Assembly (NCBI GenBank): GCA_938010615.1
Contig: CALLUY010000093.1
Coordinates: forward strand, 1 to 64,000
From: an uncultured Pirellulaceae bacterium
GTDB lineage: Bacteria; Planctomycetota; Planctomycetia; Pirellulales; Pirellulaceae
Direction of reading: 5' to 3'
Length of the DNA: 64,000 bases
A program made the translations under genes and the position numbers. Position 1 is the first letter of the stretch. Every line of letters begins with the position of its first letter. The notes below the pieces were generated by a model, which saw nothing but the letters and a program-made list of their open reading frames with translations, was not told the DNA's origin and ran no database searches. Below, in pieces: positions 55,353 through 63,991 of this stretch.

Positions 55353-56063
55353 CTATTTCTGAGCTGGTCGTTTGGCTTTGCGCCGCAGCGGACTGAAAAC
55401 ATGCTGAGCCTGAAACGCTGCTTCAGCGACCAGTTGATCGATTCGATTTCGGAAAACGGCAAAGGCTCCAATCGACGGAATCGCCACGATCAGGCCACCA
55501 ACGGTTGTCACCAACGCTTGATAAATTCCTTCGGCAAGTTGCGGCGCGCTGGCTGTACCCTGAGTTGAGGCCACATTTTGAAACGCCACGATCATTCCGA
55601 TCACCGTTCCAAGCAGTCCCACCATCGGAGCAATGTTTCCAATCACCGAAAGGTATTCGATTTTACGAAACAGTCTGGCCGACTGTTCGGCCAACGCTTC
55701 TTCGACTGATTTTTCGACCGAGTTCCATCCGAATTCCAGTTCGGAAATTCCGTGCATCAACACGAACGACAGGAAGCTCGGATTCTCGCGACAGGCTGTT
55801 TGCGCGTCCGCAACATTGCCGTTCATCAGCGACTGGCGAACGCTTTCACCGAGCCCGTTTGGCATCAAGTCTTTGCGACGGACGGTTAGCAAGTGATCGA
55901 TCACGAGGTACGCCGACAGAATCGAAAGCGTCAGCAACAGAATGATGATCAGGATTCCAACGATGCCGCCGGAGAAGATGATTTCGAAAAACCCCTTTCC
56001 GCCTTCGGCTTCCTGCAGCATCGCAACCGCGAAAATATTAATTGGCCCAAACAGTGTCACCAA
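55353..56063 (-). CDS. MotA/TolQ/ExbB proton channel protein
   Basis: The 236-residue protein has three helices. The second and third (VIGNIAPMVGLLGTVIGMIVAF; LVTTVGGLIVAIPSIGAFAVF) carry the MotA/ExbB signature. The start is GTG at 56063, overlapping the upstream gene's end by 26 bp, or ATG at 56021. It is the proton-motive-force transducer for the two ExbD proteins. Confidence 0.9.
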   Translation of the reverse strand: MVTLFGPINIFAVAMLQEAEGGKGFFEIIFSGGIVGILIIILLLTLSILSAYLVIDHLLTVRRKDLMPNGLGESVRQSLMNGNVADAQTACRENPSFLSFVLMHGISELEFGWNSVEKSVEEALAEQSARLFRKIEYLSVIGNIAPMVGLLGTVIGMIVAFQNVASTQGTASAPQLAEGIYQALVTTVGGLIVAIPSIGAFAVFRNRIDQLVAEAAFQAQHVFSPLRRKAKRPAQK

Positions 56064-57015
56064 ACTTCTCCTTCAGTTCGTTTCGCAAAGCTTGCGATTG
56101 TTGTTTCCGATTTAATTTATCTAACAGCCAAGCAGTCTGATAAAGTGCCGCCGCCGCGAGGCCGCCTTGTTGAGGATCGTTGATCGGAATTCGCATGAAG
56201 TTCACGATCGCTTCATCTTCAAGTTTTGATTTGCTTTGTGCTTCGGCGATTAGATACCAAGCTCCGCAACGAACTGTTTCGGGCATCGCTTGGGCTTGTT
56301 CAATTCTAATCGCGATCCGTTTCTGATCCACAGCGACGGTGTCCAAACGCCAGAGCTGAGCTTTTGCAAGCGATGCGATCACGGGATCGAAATCACGAGC
56401 CAACTTCTCCAACGTCGGCTTGGCTTTCTTTTTCGACTGATCAGCCAACAGCCAACTTGCTCCCAACATTGCAATGATCGGTTCGTTCGAATCCAACCAA
56501 GATGCGGCTTTCTTGAGTTGCTGATTGTTCGGTCGACTGGACGTCCACACCAGCGGAACCAAATTTCGAAAGCGACTCTGCGGATCGTCATCGATGACTT
56601 TGAGAAAATGGCTGGCGGCGTTGCCGAAGTCTTCTTTTGCCAAATAGCACTCGACCAGTTTTGCGTAAACGATGTTTTGCATCCACGACCGCGGTTCGGA
56701 TTCGAGGGCTGATTCAAATTGCAGAATTGCATCGTCATAACGATATGCGGCAATCAGCTGGTTGCCTTTCTCGTATCCGGGATGCCACGCCGTTTCGATC
56801 CGAATCAGCCGATCGGTATCGAGCTCTTTAACGCCCGTGGAGCCTTTGACGGAAATCACGTTGCCGACCCACTCAACGATTTCGCCTTTTCGTTTTGCTT
56901 CGCCGTCACCGTTTTTCTTTTTCAGATACACGATGTCCTGCGATTGCACCCTTGGACACGTAGCGCATAGCAGTCCCGCAACAAGCAGTAGGCAAATTTT
57001 TGAACGAAAGTGCAT
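56038..57015 (-). CDS. Secreted TPR-type protein, first gene of ExbB/ExbD operon
   Basis: The 325-residue protein has a signal peptide (about 1-25), then a small beta domain (GEIVEWVGNVISVKG, RLIRIETAWHPGYEKG) and helical TPR-like repeats (AAYRYDDAILQFESALE, KLVECYLAKEDFGNAASHFLKVI). It likely anchors the ExbB/ExbD motor to the periplasm. Order in the operon is TPR, ExbB, ExbD, ExbD, TPR. Confidence 0.82.
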   Translation of the reverse strand: MHFRSKICLLLVAGLLCATCPRVQSQDIVYLKKKNGDGEAKRKGEIVEWVGNVISVKGSTGVKELDTDRLIRIETAWHPGYEKGNQLIAAYRYDDAILQFESALESEPRSWMQNIVYAKLVECYLAKEDFGNAASHFLKVIDDDPQSRFRNLVPLVWTSSRPNNQQLKKAASWLDSNEPIIAMLGASWLLADQSKKKAKPTLEKLARDFDPVIASLAKAQLWRLDTVAVDQKRIAIRIEQAQAMPETVRCGAWYLIAEAQSKSKLEDEAIVNFMRIPINDPQQGGLAAAALYQTAWLLDKLNRKQQSQALRNELKEKFGDTVWAN

Positions 57016-57224
57016 GCAGTTCCTTTGCGGGCATCCCGACTTGCGGGCAAAAGGAAGTTTACCACGTCGAGCGATTTTGGACACGTTCGGTCCATCTCGA
57101 TGCTACCAAGCAAAAAACGGGGCTGGAGGGAGCAATCTTTCTCTGAATTTCTTCCGGGCGTGACCAGCTGTGTCACCCCTGCGGCCAATCATGTCTTCAG
57201 ACAACTCACCGCAAAGGAGAAATC

Positions 57225-57470
57225 ATGATCAAACCTATCGGACCTCAATACATTGCAGCCAAAGCAAACCAGCGCGTTGGTTTGACCCATGTGTCGAGCG
57301 TCATCGAGCGATTGATGAAAATCTACGGTTTAGAAGATGAGCTAATCGAGCAACAAGAAGCGGCCGCTGCTGAAATGGTCACCGCAGAGTTTTCTGCCGA
57401 GCCGATCGCCATCGCTCCGGAGGTCGCTGTTCCGGCCGCAACCCAGAGCTCGTTTGCGTGGTTCGAGTAA
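57225..57470 (+). CDS. Small protein of unknown function
   Basis: The 81-residue protein has AAAGGAG a few bases before the ATG, a strong ribosome-binding site. The first half is helical (LTHVSSVIERLMKIYGLEDELIEQQEAAAAEM) and the second half is Ala/Pro/Val-rich, ending in FAWFE. No family is recognised. It abuts the stop of the convergent gene without a gap. Confidence 0.7.
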   Translation: MIKPIGPQYIAAKANQRVGLTHVSSVIERLMKIYGLEDELIEQQEAAAAEMVTAEFSAEPIAIAPEVAVPAATQSSFAWFE

Positions 57471-58475
57471 TCAAGAACCTGATTTGGTCTGCCAAGCGTA
57501 ATTCCAATCATGCTGTGCCTCGAAGTCCCCATACGGGTCACAACCGCCGTACGCACCGACATACAAGATTTGGTTTTCGCGAATGACCCACTCCATTCCG
57601 TGCTCCTCTTCCCAGTCGCAATTGAGTTCCATGTGAACCACTGGTTCGCGAGTCGAGTTTGCAGTCGGAACAATCAACATGCTGGGATAAACAATCTCCA
57701 AAACTGAACGCGGGTTCTGAAATTTAATCTCAGGCTCACCAACGGATTCCAAAAAATCATTGCAATACAGTTCCGATGCACGGCACAAATGGTTTATCGA
57801 ATCATCAGTAAGACCGTTGAACAGGGCGACGCAGCTTTCAATAAATTCCACATCTAACTCTTCATAGATCATCACCCTTATGGGCTTGCCGAAAAGAGTC
57901 GAATGAAAACTGCCCTCAAAACTGTTGGATGAACGATCCAAAGTAAACTCACCCAATCGCTCGGTGCTAACAACCACCGGTTTGGACAGCTCTTCCGCGA
58001 TTGTCGATAACTGATTCTGATCAACCGCTTCTTCCGAGACGCCCGCAAATATTGCCCTCGTCTGATCCAAGGACATCAAAACTCGTATTCGACAAATGTT
58101 CAACTTGGGATATTCAGAGCTCCAATTGCCAGCAGGATCAACTGGTCGAAGAATCGTCAATTCTTGCTCAATGAGTGGTTGTCCCGGGCGTCGCCAAGCA
58201 GCAAACTCAAACATATGAACGTGGTAGTCTTTGCAATGAACTGCGCCTTGGCTTTGCGGAGAAACGACACCTTCGATCTCGATGACGGATTCAGAATATT
58301 CGCAATCAGCAACATCAACTTCGGCGAGACAGTCGATACTGGGAGGATTGAATTTCGAAGTCACGGTTGGGCGATCCAGTTCGATAGTGGCTAATTCAGA
58401 CTCACGACATAAGAACAGGTGAGACTTGTAAGGTACGACGTCGCCCCGCAGATTAGTCCACCAAGACCTTGGCAT
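57471..58475 (-). CDS. DUF6985-like hypothetical protein
   Basis: The 334-residue protein has a C-terminal half (about 185-334: RSSNSFEGSFHSTLFGKPIRV, NCDWEEEHGMEWVIRENQILYVG, QHDWNYAW) resembling the DUF6985 family found near toxin-immunity genes. The N-terminal half (about 20-180) is of unknown fold. The start is uncertain: the ATG at 58475 overlaps the end of bioD by 23 bp. Function is unknown. Confidence 0.65.
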   Translation of the reverse strand: MPRSWWTNLRGDVVPYKSHLFLCRESELATIELDRPTVTSKFNPPSIDCLAEVDVADCEYSESVIEIEGVVSPQSQGAVHCKDYHVHMFEFAAWRRPGQPLIEQELTILRPVDPAGNWSSEYPKLNICRIRVLMSLDQTRAIFAGVSEEAVDQNQLSTIAEELSKPVVVSTERLGEFTLDRSSNSFEGSFHSTLFGKPIRVMIYEELDVEFIESCVALFNGLTDDSINHLCRASELYCNDFLESVGEPEIKFQNPRSVLEIVYPSMLIVPTANSTREPVVHMELNCDWEEEHGMEWVIRENQILYVGAYGGCDPYGDFEAQHDWNYAWQTKSGS

Positions 58476-59169
58476 TCTTTTTCGCCAGCGCCATCCAGTC
58501 GACTTCTGTCTCACACGAATCTGCGTCGTGATGAATGCGAGTCAAAACTGGCACGACACTTCGACGCTCAAGTTGCTCAAAATTCGAATCGCGACTTGCG
58601 TCACCTTGAAACGCCTGAGCATCGTTGAGAATAATCCCGGCGACATCCAAACCGTCACGGAAACAACTGGCCGTGATCGTCGCTTGCAGTCCCTGATTGA
58701 TGGCTCCGATACGATTGTCAACAACGACCAAAACCGGATAGCCGAAATCATGAGCGACATCGGCGAAGTAAGTGTCATCATCAACGGGCGACATCAACCC
58801 GCCACATCCTTCAACAATCACAATGTCACAATGATCTGTCCAGGCTTCGATTCCACTACGAACCAAATCCGCATCGACTTCGCGACCTTCGGCACGTGCT
58901 GCCAGATGCGGTGAAAGCGGCGCTTGAAAACGTTGGGGGCAAACCTGATCCAACGTCAGCGGTTGACCAGCTGCTTCCCATAGCAGGATGGCGTCTTCCG
59001 ATTGCACGATTCGCCCGTCAGACACACAATCGCTGGCGAGCGGTTTGTAGACGCCGACGCGGTGACCGGCTTTAACGAGTTCTTTCACGATGATCGTACT
59101 AACGTAGGTCTTTCCGATTTCGGTATCGGTACCGGTCACGAACAGTCCGTATGGTGGTTTGGCAGGCAT
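58453..59169 (-). CDS. bioD: Dethiobiotin synthetase
   Basis: This ATP-dependent enzyme closes the ureido ring of 7,8-diaminopelargonate in biotin synthesis. The 238-residue protein has the P-loop GTDTEIGKTYVS, KPLASDC, RFQAPLSPHLAA, VEGCGGLMSPVDDD and VVVDNRIGAINQ. No other bio gene is in the window. Confidence 0.93.
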   Translation of the reverse strand: MPAKPPYGLFVTGTDTEIGKTYVSTIIVKELVKAGHRVGVYKPLASDCVSDGRIVQSEDAILLWEAAGQPLTLDQVCPQRFQAPLSPHLAARAEGREVDADLVRSGIEAWTDHCDIVIVEGCGGLMSPVDDDTYFADVAHDFGYPVLVVVDNRIGAINQGLQATITASCFRDGLDVAGIILNDAQAFQGDASRDSNFEQLERRSVVPVLTRIHHDADSCETEVDWMALAKKNAKVLVD

Positions 59170-59256
59170 GGCTTAAACTGAATGGTGGTGGTGAAGCGTG
59201 CGGATGCATAGCGGATTCCCGCCAGATTTCTTACAGCCGAATTTTGTGATGGTCGT

Positions 59257-60129
59257 ATGAGTGAAAAGAAAACAATCAACGTCGCAGCGATTCAGCTTCC
59301 TTGCGTTTCAAACGTCGAAGAGAATCTGGATCGAACCGTCGAAGCGATCAAAGTGGCCGCTTCGGTCGGAGCTCAATTGATATGTCTGCAGGAATTGTTT
59401 AGTTGCGTCTACTTTTGTCAAACAGAAGATCACGAACAGTTCAAGTTAGCTCAAACAATCCCCGGTTCAACCACTCAGCGAATAAGTTCACTAGCAGCCG
59501 AATTGGGTGTCGTGATCATCGCCGGAGTCTTCGAACGTCGAGCCCCCGGACTGTTTCATAATTCTGCCGTTGTCATCGAATCGGACGGAAGCATCGCCGG
59601 AATTTACAGAAAGATGCACATTCCCGATGATCCGTATTTTTACGAGAAGTTCTATTTCACGCCGGGCGATCTGGGCTTCAAGTGCTTCGACACTTCAGTG
59701 GGAAAGGTCGGTGTCTGCATCTGTTGGGATCAGTGGTTCCCGGAAGCCGCCCGTCTGACAGCACTCGCCGGAGCCGAAATTCTGGTCTACCCGACAGCGA
59801 TTGGCTGGCAAGCTCCTGAAAAGGACACTTTTGGCCCAAGCCAACTTTCAGCTTGGCAGACGATGATGCGTTCGCACGCGATCGCCAACGGAGTGTTCTT
59901 GGTGGCACCAAATCGCGTCGGCGTCGAGGACAACATCGAGTTCTGGGGACACAGCTTCATTGCCGATCCATACGGCAACATCGTGACTGAAGCCACCGAG
60001 CACGGTCCGGCAACGATCCACGCCAACTGCGACCTCAACCTGATAGAAACCGCTCGAACGCATTGGCCTTTTTTGCGTGATCGAAGGATCGATGCGTATG
60101 AGGGTTTGACGAAACGCATGTTGGATTGA
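59257..60129 (+). CDS. aguB: N-carbamoylputrescine amidase (carbon-nitrogen hydrolase)
   Basis: The 290-residue nitrilase-family enzyme has the triad Glu46 (LQELF), Lys119 (YRKMH) and Cys156 (ICWDQWFPE). The stretches KMHIPDDPYFYEKFYFTPGD and YPTAIGW are specific to AguB, which hydrolyses N-carbamoylputrescine to putrescine in the agmatine route. With the deoxyhypusine/homospermidine synthase-like gene it points to polyamine synthesis from arginine. It is divergent from bioD. Confidence 0.92.
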   Translation: MSEKKTINVAAIQLPCVSNVEENLDRTVEAIKVAASVGAQLICLQELFSCVYFCQTEDHEQFKLAQTIPGSTTQRISSLAAELGVVIIAGVFERRAPGLFHNSAVVIESDGSIAGIYRKMHIPDDPYFYEKFYFTPGDLGFKCFDTSVGKVGVCICWDQWFPEAARLTALAGAEILVYPTAIGWQAPEKDTFGPSQLSAWQTMMRSHAIANGVFLVAPNRVGVEDNIEFWGHSFIADPYGNIVTEATEHGPATIHANCDLNLIETARTHWPFLRDRRIDAYEGLTKRMLD

Positions 60130-60150
60130 GTGAAGAGCGTGACATCTTCA

Positions 60151-60212
60151 ACGTAGAACGGTGGTCCCCACCGTTTTCTGCATGTTTACGGCGGAGACCG
60201 CCGTGCTACGTT
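60151..60212. repeat. Palindromic element, ACGGTGGTC family
   Basis: ACGTAGAACGGTGGTCCCCA with CCGT faces ACGGCGGAGACCGCCGTGC with TACGT. The outer pair ACGTAG/CTACGT and inner pair ACGGCGG/CCGCCGT form nested hairpins. It follows aguB. Confidence 0.8.
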
Positions 60213-60330
60213 AGCAAAAAAACAATCAAAATCTCTGTCCTGATCCCGCAATGCCTACGTGCATGTTAATGAGGGGCAAAGCAAGGCTGAGGGAGTCGCC
60301 CTGTAATTCGTTCTATCAAAGGTAGTACAG

Positions 60331-61221
60331 ATGAAAAAGTCACGAAACATTCGATCACGAAAGTCAGCTTCGTATCAGTCACTGGAAGATCGGCGTCTGC
60401 TGGCTGGTGACGTGACCGTCTTCCAAAGCGAAGACATTGCTTATGTCCGCGGCGATCAGCTCGACAACCAAGTTGAAATCACTGCAAACGATGATGGACA
60501 AGTCGTCATTCGCGGTCTTGAGGACACGACCATCAATGGAGAGTCCGAGCTTGTCCTCGAATCTGAAAACAACACCATCGGAAGGCTCGGCATCCACATG
60601 GGGCCCGGAAACGATGTGCTCAACGTTGAAGGCATCGACGTTGCACGACGAGCAATCGTTCGCGGCGGAACTGGTGATGACGCGATTGGTTTTAGCAACG
60701 TCAGCACTGGTAGCGATCTGATTGCGAACCCTTGGCTTGGCGACGATGCCATTTCGATTGATGCAGTCGATATCGGCGGGCGACTGGTCGCGTACACAGG
60801 CGCCGGAAACGACACGCTTGGAATCGATAACTCAACCATCGCAGGCCGCACACTGATTGGGATGGCCGACGGCAATGATCGTCTCGCGATTCGCAACACC
60901 GTCCAAAGCGGACAAATGTTCGCATTCACGGGTACGGGTAACGATTTCGTCAGCTTCGACAATGTGACCACCAACCAGTTCGCGGCTTTGGTTACTGGCT
61001 TCGGCGATGACGATGTTGTTGTCACAGACAGCACGTTCAACGGTGTTGCTTTTGCGACGGGACTGTTCGGAGCGGACAATCTCGAATCGTCGGGCAACGA
61101 GTTTGGTAACCGAAACTACGAGCGAAGCTTTGAAGGCGACGACGTTGAGAACGAAACGGATCGCCGTGATGAAGTTTTCGCTGACCTGATTGAACTGGGA
61201 ATCAAGCCGGCAGTCGCTTAG
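60331..61221 (+). CDS. Secreted LEPR-type protein with beta repeats
   Basis: The 296-residue protein has a basic N-terminus with SLEDRRLLAGD, as in the giant protein, then a series of GxGxDxL-like beta turns (GPGNDVLNV, GTGDDAIGF, GAGNDTLGI, GTGNDFVSF, GFGDDDVVV), spaced about 20-24 residues. It looks like a shorter relative of the 2196-residue surface protein. It is likely exported and may be calcium-binding. Confidence 0.8.
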   Translation: MKKSRNIRSRKSASYQSLEDRRLLAGDVTVFQSEDIAYVRGDQLDNQVEITANDDGQVVIRGLEDTTINGESELVLESENNTIGRLGIHMGPGNDVLNVEGIDVARRAIVRGGTGDDAIGFSNVSTGSDLIANPWLGDDAISIDAVDIGGRLVAYTGAGNDTLGIDNSTIAGRTLIGMADGNDRLAIRNTVQSGQMFAFTGTGNDFVSFDNVTTNQFAALVTGFGDDDVVVTDSTFNGVAFATGLFGADNLESSGNEFGNRNYERSFEGDDVENETDRRDEVFADLIELGIKPAVA

Positions 61222-61243
61222 TCAGCAGTCGCATAGGCGACAT

Positions 61244-61987
61244 CTACATCTTCGCGACGTAGGATTCGATCTGGGCTCGAAGTTCAGAACTATTCCATAC
61301 GTCGCGAACTTGTTGGCCGAATTTTTCCTCAAGCCGATCAGCTTGAGCAAGTGACGGTTCGCGAATCTGTTGCTTCATCACTTGAAACGTTGCGGCGGGA
61401 ATGTCGGCCAGACGACGAGCGTGTTCGAACGCTTCTTCCATCAACGAATCTTTGTCAACAATCTTGTCGACCAAGCCAACATCGACCGCGGACTGATCGC
61501 GATAGTTGGCACCCGAGTTCAACATCGCCTGCAAAGCCACTGGAGAGGCCACACGCCTGACGACTTCGACAGCAATCGCGGGAAGCGGCACGCCGACGCG
61601 AAGCTCGGGCAATCCGATTCGGGCTCGCGAATGCGAAACTCGAAAGTCACCGCAACTGGCAACGATACAGCCACCAGCAATCGCGTGGCCGTTGATGGCG
61701 ACGATCATCGGCTTGGGGAAGATGAACGCGTCGCGGAAACATTTGCACAATGAATCGATAAACGGCTGAACGTATTGCGGATCTTCAGCGACGACTCGTT
61801 TGAGATCAACGCCCGCAGAAAAGACGCGTTCGGCTGAGGTGACTACAACGGCGTGGACATTGTCATCGCGTTCCAGTTCAGCAAGCTTTGCAGAGAACAG
61901 CTGACACCACTCAATGTTCATCGCGTTGACTTTGCCGTCGGCAAGAGTCAGCGTTGCGATATTGGAATTGGTTTGAGTTTCGATCAT
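61244..61987 (-). CDS. Enoyl-CoA hydratase/isomerase
   Basis: The 247-residue crotonase-fold protein has the oxyanion-hole segments FSAGVDLKRV and VAINGHAIAGGCIVASCGDFRV and the conserved RIGLPELRVGVPLP. The catalytic Glu expected near residue 134 is in LPELRVG, compatible with hydratase activity. The metabolic role is not indicated by its neighbours. Confidence 0.88.
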   Translation of the reverse strand: MIETQTNSNIATLTLADGKVNAMNIEWCQLFSAKLAELERDDNVHAVVVTSAERVFSAGVDLKRVVAEDPQYVQPFIDSLCKCFRDAFIFPKPMIVAINGHAIAGGCIVASCGDFRVSHSRARIGLPELRVGVPLPAIAVEVVRRVASPVALQAMLNSGANYRDQSAVDVGLVDKIVDKDSLMEEAFEHARRLADIPAATFQVMKQQIREPSLAQADRLEEKFGQQVRDVWNSSELRAQIESYVAKM

Positions 61988-62044
61988 TTAGAATCAATAT
62001 TGAGATTCAATGAATTTTAGTGCACAACAGTCTCTCACATTTCC

Positions 62045-63448
62045 TTACCACAGTTTTTTCCAAACCCATTTCACACCATCCCAAACTCGTTGACCAAGAC
62101 TATTGTCATCCTGTGATTCAAAGAGTTTGTTCCCCAAGAAATTGATAAGTTCTAGACTACCGCCTTCTGTCGAAAGCTCCGTTTGGGAACCATCGGAAAG
62201 CCACTTCACTTGTACCTTCTTCGCCGCCAATTCGTCATCGCCAGCGATCAAAACGGCATCAAACCCGCGACGGTCGGCATACTTAAACTGCTGGTTCAAC
62301 TTCTTTGCATCTGGGAAGACTTCAGTCTTAATTCCAGCAGCACGAAGTTGACTGGCCATTGTCAAATAACTCTGCAGATGATCTTTCGAAAACTGCACGA
62401 TCATCACGTCGGCTGTCGTTCGCGTCGCAGGCAGCATTTCCAGTGTCTGCATCGCAGCAAGCAATCGATCAAGCCCAAGCGACGCCCCGATGCCAGGAAG
62501 TTCCTGCTTTGTATACAGCTGAGCCAAATTGTCGTAGCGACCTCCAGAGCAAACGCTGCCGATCGTTGGAAGGTCATCCAGAAACGTTTCGTAAATCGTT
62601 CCCGTGTAGTAATCCAAACCTCGAGCAATCGAAACGTCGACCTGTAGATTGGCATCGGTGATTCCAACGGTATTGGCGGCTTCAACGACGGCGCGAAGTT
62701 GCGAAAGTCCTTCCTCGGCAAGCTCGTTGCCAACGCAAAGCGGCTCAAGCTGTTTCAAAATCTCTTCGTTAGAACCTTTGACTTCAGCAAGCTTTAAAAT
62801 CTCATCGACTTGCGACTCAGTGGCAGACGTCGACTCCTGCATTTCTTTGGCAACGGCTTCACGACCGATCTTGGGAAGCTTGTCGAGCGCGCGAAGCACC
62901 GGAACACTTGATTCAGCCAGTCCAGATTTCTCCAGCAATCCATTGAGCACTTTTCGATTGTTGACGCGGATCGAAAATTTCTCGAAACCAATCGCTCGCA
63001 TCAAGTCGTAGATCACCAAACCAGTTTCGATATCGCTGGCGATTGAACGGGTTCCAATCGTGTCGAAGTCACATTGAATAAATTCGCGATAACGACCAGC
63101 TTGTGGGCGTTCACCACGCCAAACGGGAGCGATATGATATCGCTTGAACGGCATACCTAACTCGTTTGCGTTTTGTGCAACGAAGCGAGCCAGCGGAACG
63201 GTCAGGTCGAATCGCATCGCGACGTCATGCTTTCCATGGTCGAAGCGAAACATCTGGCGATCGGTTTCTTCGCTGCCTTTACCGCAGAGGATTTCAGAAT
63301 ACTCCAGCGCGGGCGTGTCGATCGGAACGAAACCGTACGAACGATAGACTTGTTTTGCAGTTTCAATCAATCGCTCACGCGGGATCATGACTTCAGGAAG
63401 GAAGTCACGAAATCCGCGGAGAGTGCGAGGGGTGATCAAGTTTGACAT
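62045..63448 (-). CDS. hisS: Histidyl-tRNA synthetase
   Basis: The 467-residue class II synthetase has motif 1 (RGFRDFLPEVMIPRERL), motif 2 (VWRGERPQAGRYREFIQCDF), the HisA region (RGLDYYTGTIYE), motif 3 (GASLGLDRLLAAM) and a C-terminal anticodon-binding domain. It charges tRNA-His, whose gene is also in this window. The C-terminus carries a short extra tail rich in Trp (GVKWVWKKLW). Confidence 0.95.
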   Translation of the reverse strand: MSNLITPRTLRGFRDFLPEVMIPRERLIETAKQVYRSYGFVPIDTPALEYSEILCGKGSEETDRQMFRFDHGKHDVAMRFDLTVPLARFVAQNANELGMPFKRYHIAPVWRGERPQAGRYREFIQCDFDTIGTRSIASDIETGLVIYDLMRAIGFEKFSIRVNNRKVLNGLLEKSGLAESSVPVLRALDKLPKIGREAVAKEMQESTSATESQVDEILKLAEVKGSNEEILKQLEPLCVGNELAEEGLSQLRAVVEAANTVGITDANLQVDVSIARGLDYYTGTIYETFLDDLPTIGSVCSGGRYDNLAQLYTKQELPGIGASLGLDRLLAAMQTLEMLPATRTTADVMIVQFSKDHLQSYLTMASQLRAAGIKTEVFPDAKKLNQQFKYADRRGFDAVLIAGDDELAAKKVQVKWLSDGSQTELSTEGGSLELINFLGNKLFESQDDNSLGQRVWDGVKWVWKKLW

Positions 63449-63483
63449 GGGTTTATCGTTGAGGAGTTTGAAGTTGCACGTTT

Positions 63484-63584
63484 GTAGGCCGGATCAAGAA
63501 AACAGGCAACTGCCGGAGCTTCGGACTCCAACAAGCACCCGTTTGCGGCGCTCCGGAACGACTCGCGTCCTTGTTCCAGCCTAC
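63484..63584. repeat. Palindromic element, GTAGGCCGGAtCAAG family
   Basis: GTAGGCCGGATCAAG on the left faces CTTGTTCCAGCCTAC on the right. GCCGGAGC and GCGCTCCGG form an inner stem. The right end overlaps the stop codon of the YkgJ gene (63581-63583), which is read on the minus strand. Confidence 0.8.
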
Positions 63585-63991
63585 GCCAATACACTCAATC
63601 GCGGGCGCGGAGACCGAAACGTTTCAGGCCTATTAAAACGAGCATTGGCGTACTCTGCGATTTGCTCCGGCGTCTCAAAATATTGCTCGTAGGTGTAAGT
63701 ATCGTCGTACTCACATTGGTCCGTCGTATAGTCGCGACAAATCTGAGGTCGAGTCTCGTAAATGCCGCAGCGGTGATCGTCTTGAAGATGCTTACACGTC
63801 GTGTGAACCAGAAGATACCAAGTGACTCCTTCGACAAACAACGAGGCCCGGTCATGCAGCAGATACCAGCGAAGATACTCGAAATCGGCGAACGTTCTGG
63901 GCGTATCAATCGAAAGCGCAAAATAGCGACAGCACTTCGCCGTGCAGTATTCACAAAGGCTTTCGTCAGGACCGAGGTCTTCGCGTCGCAT
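63581..63991 (-). CDS. YkgJ-type Fe-S cluster protein
   Basis: The 136-residue protein has a Cys pattern CEYCTAKCCRYF near residues 13-24, THTTCKHL-like CKHLQDDHRCGIYETRPQICRDY, and CEYDDTY, matching the YkgJ/UPF0153 family of putative Fe-S or zinc-binding proteins. The ATG is at 63991, inside the window. The role is unknown. Confidence 0.85.
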   Translation of the reverse strand: MRREDLGPDESLCEYCTAKCCRYFALSIDTPRTFADFEYLRWYLLHDRASLFVEGVTWYLLVHTTCKHLQDDHRCGIYETRPQICRDYTTDQCEYDDTYTYEQYFETPEQIAEYANARFNRPETFRSPRPRLSVLA

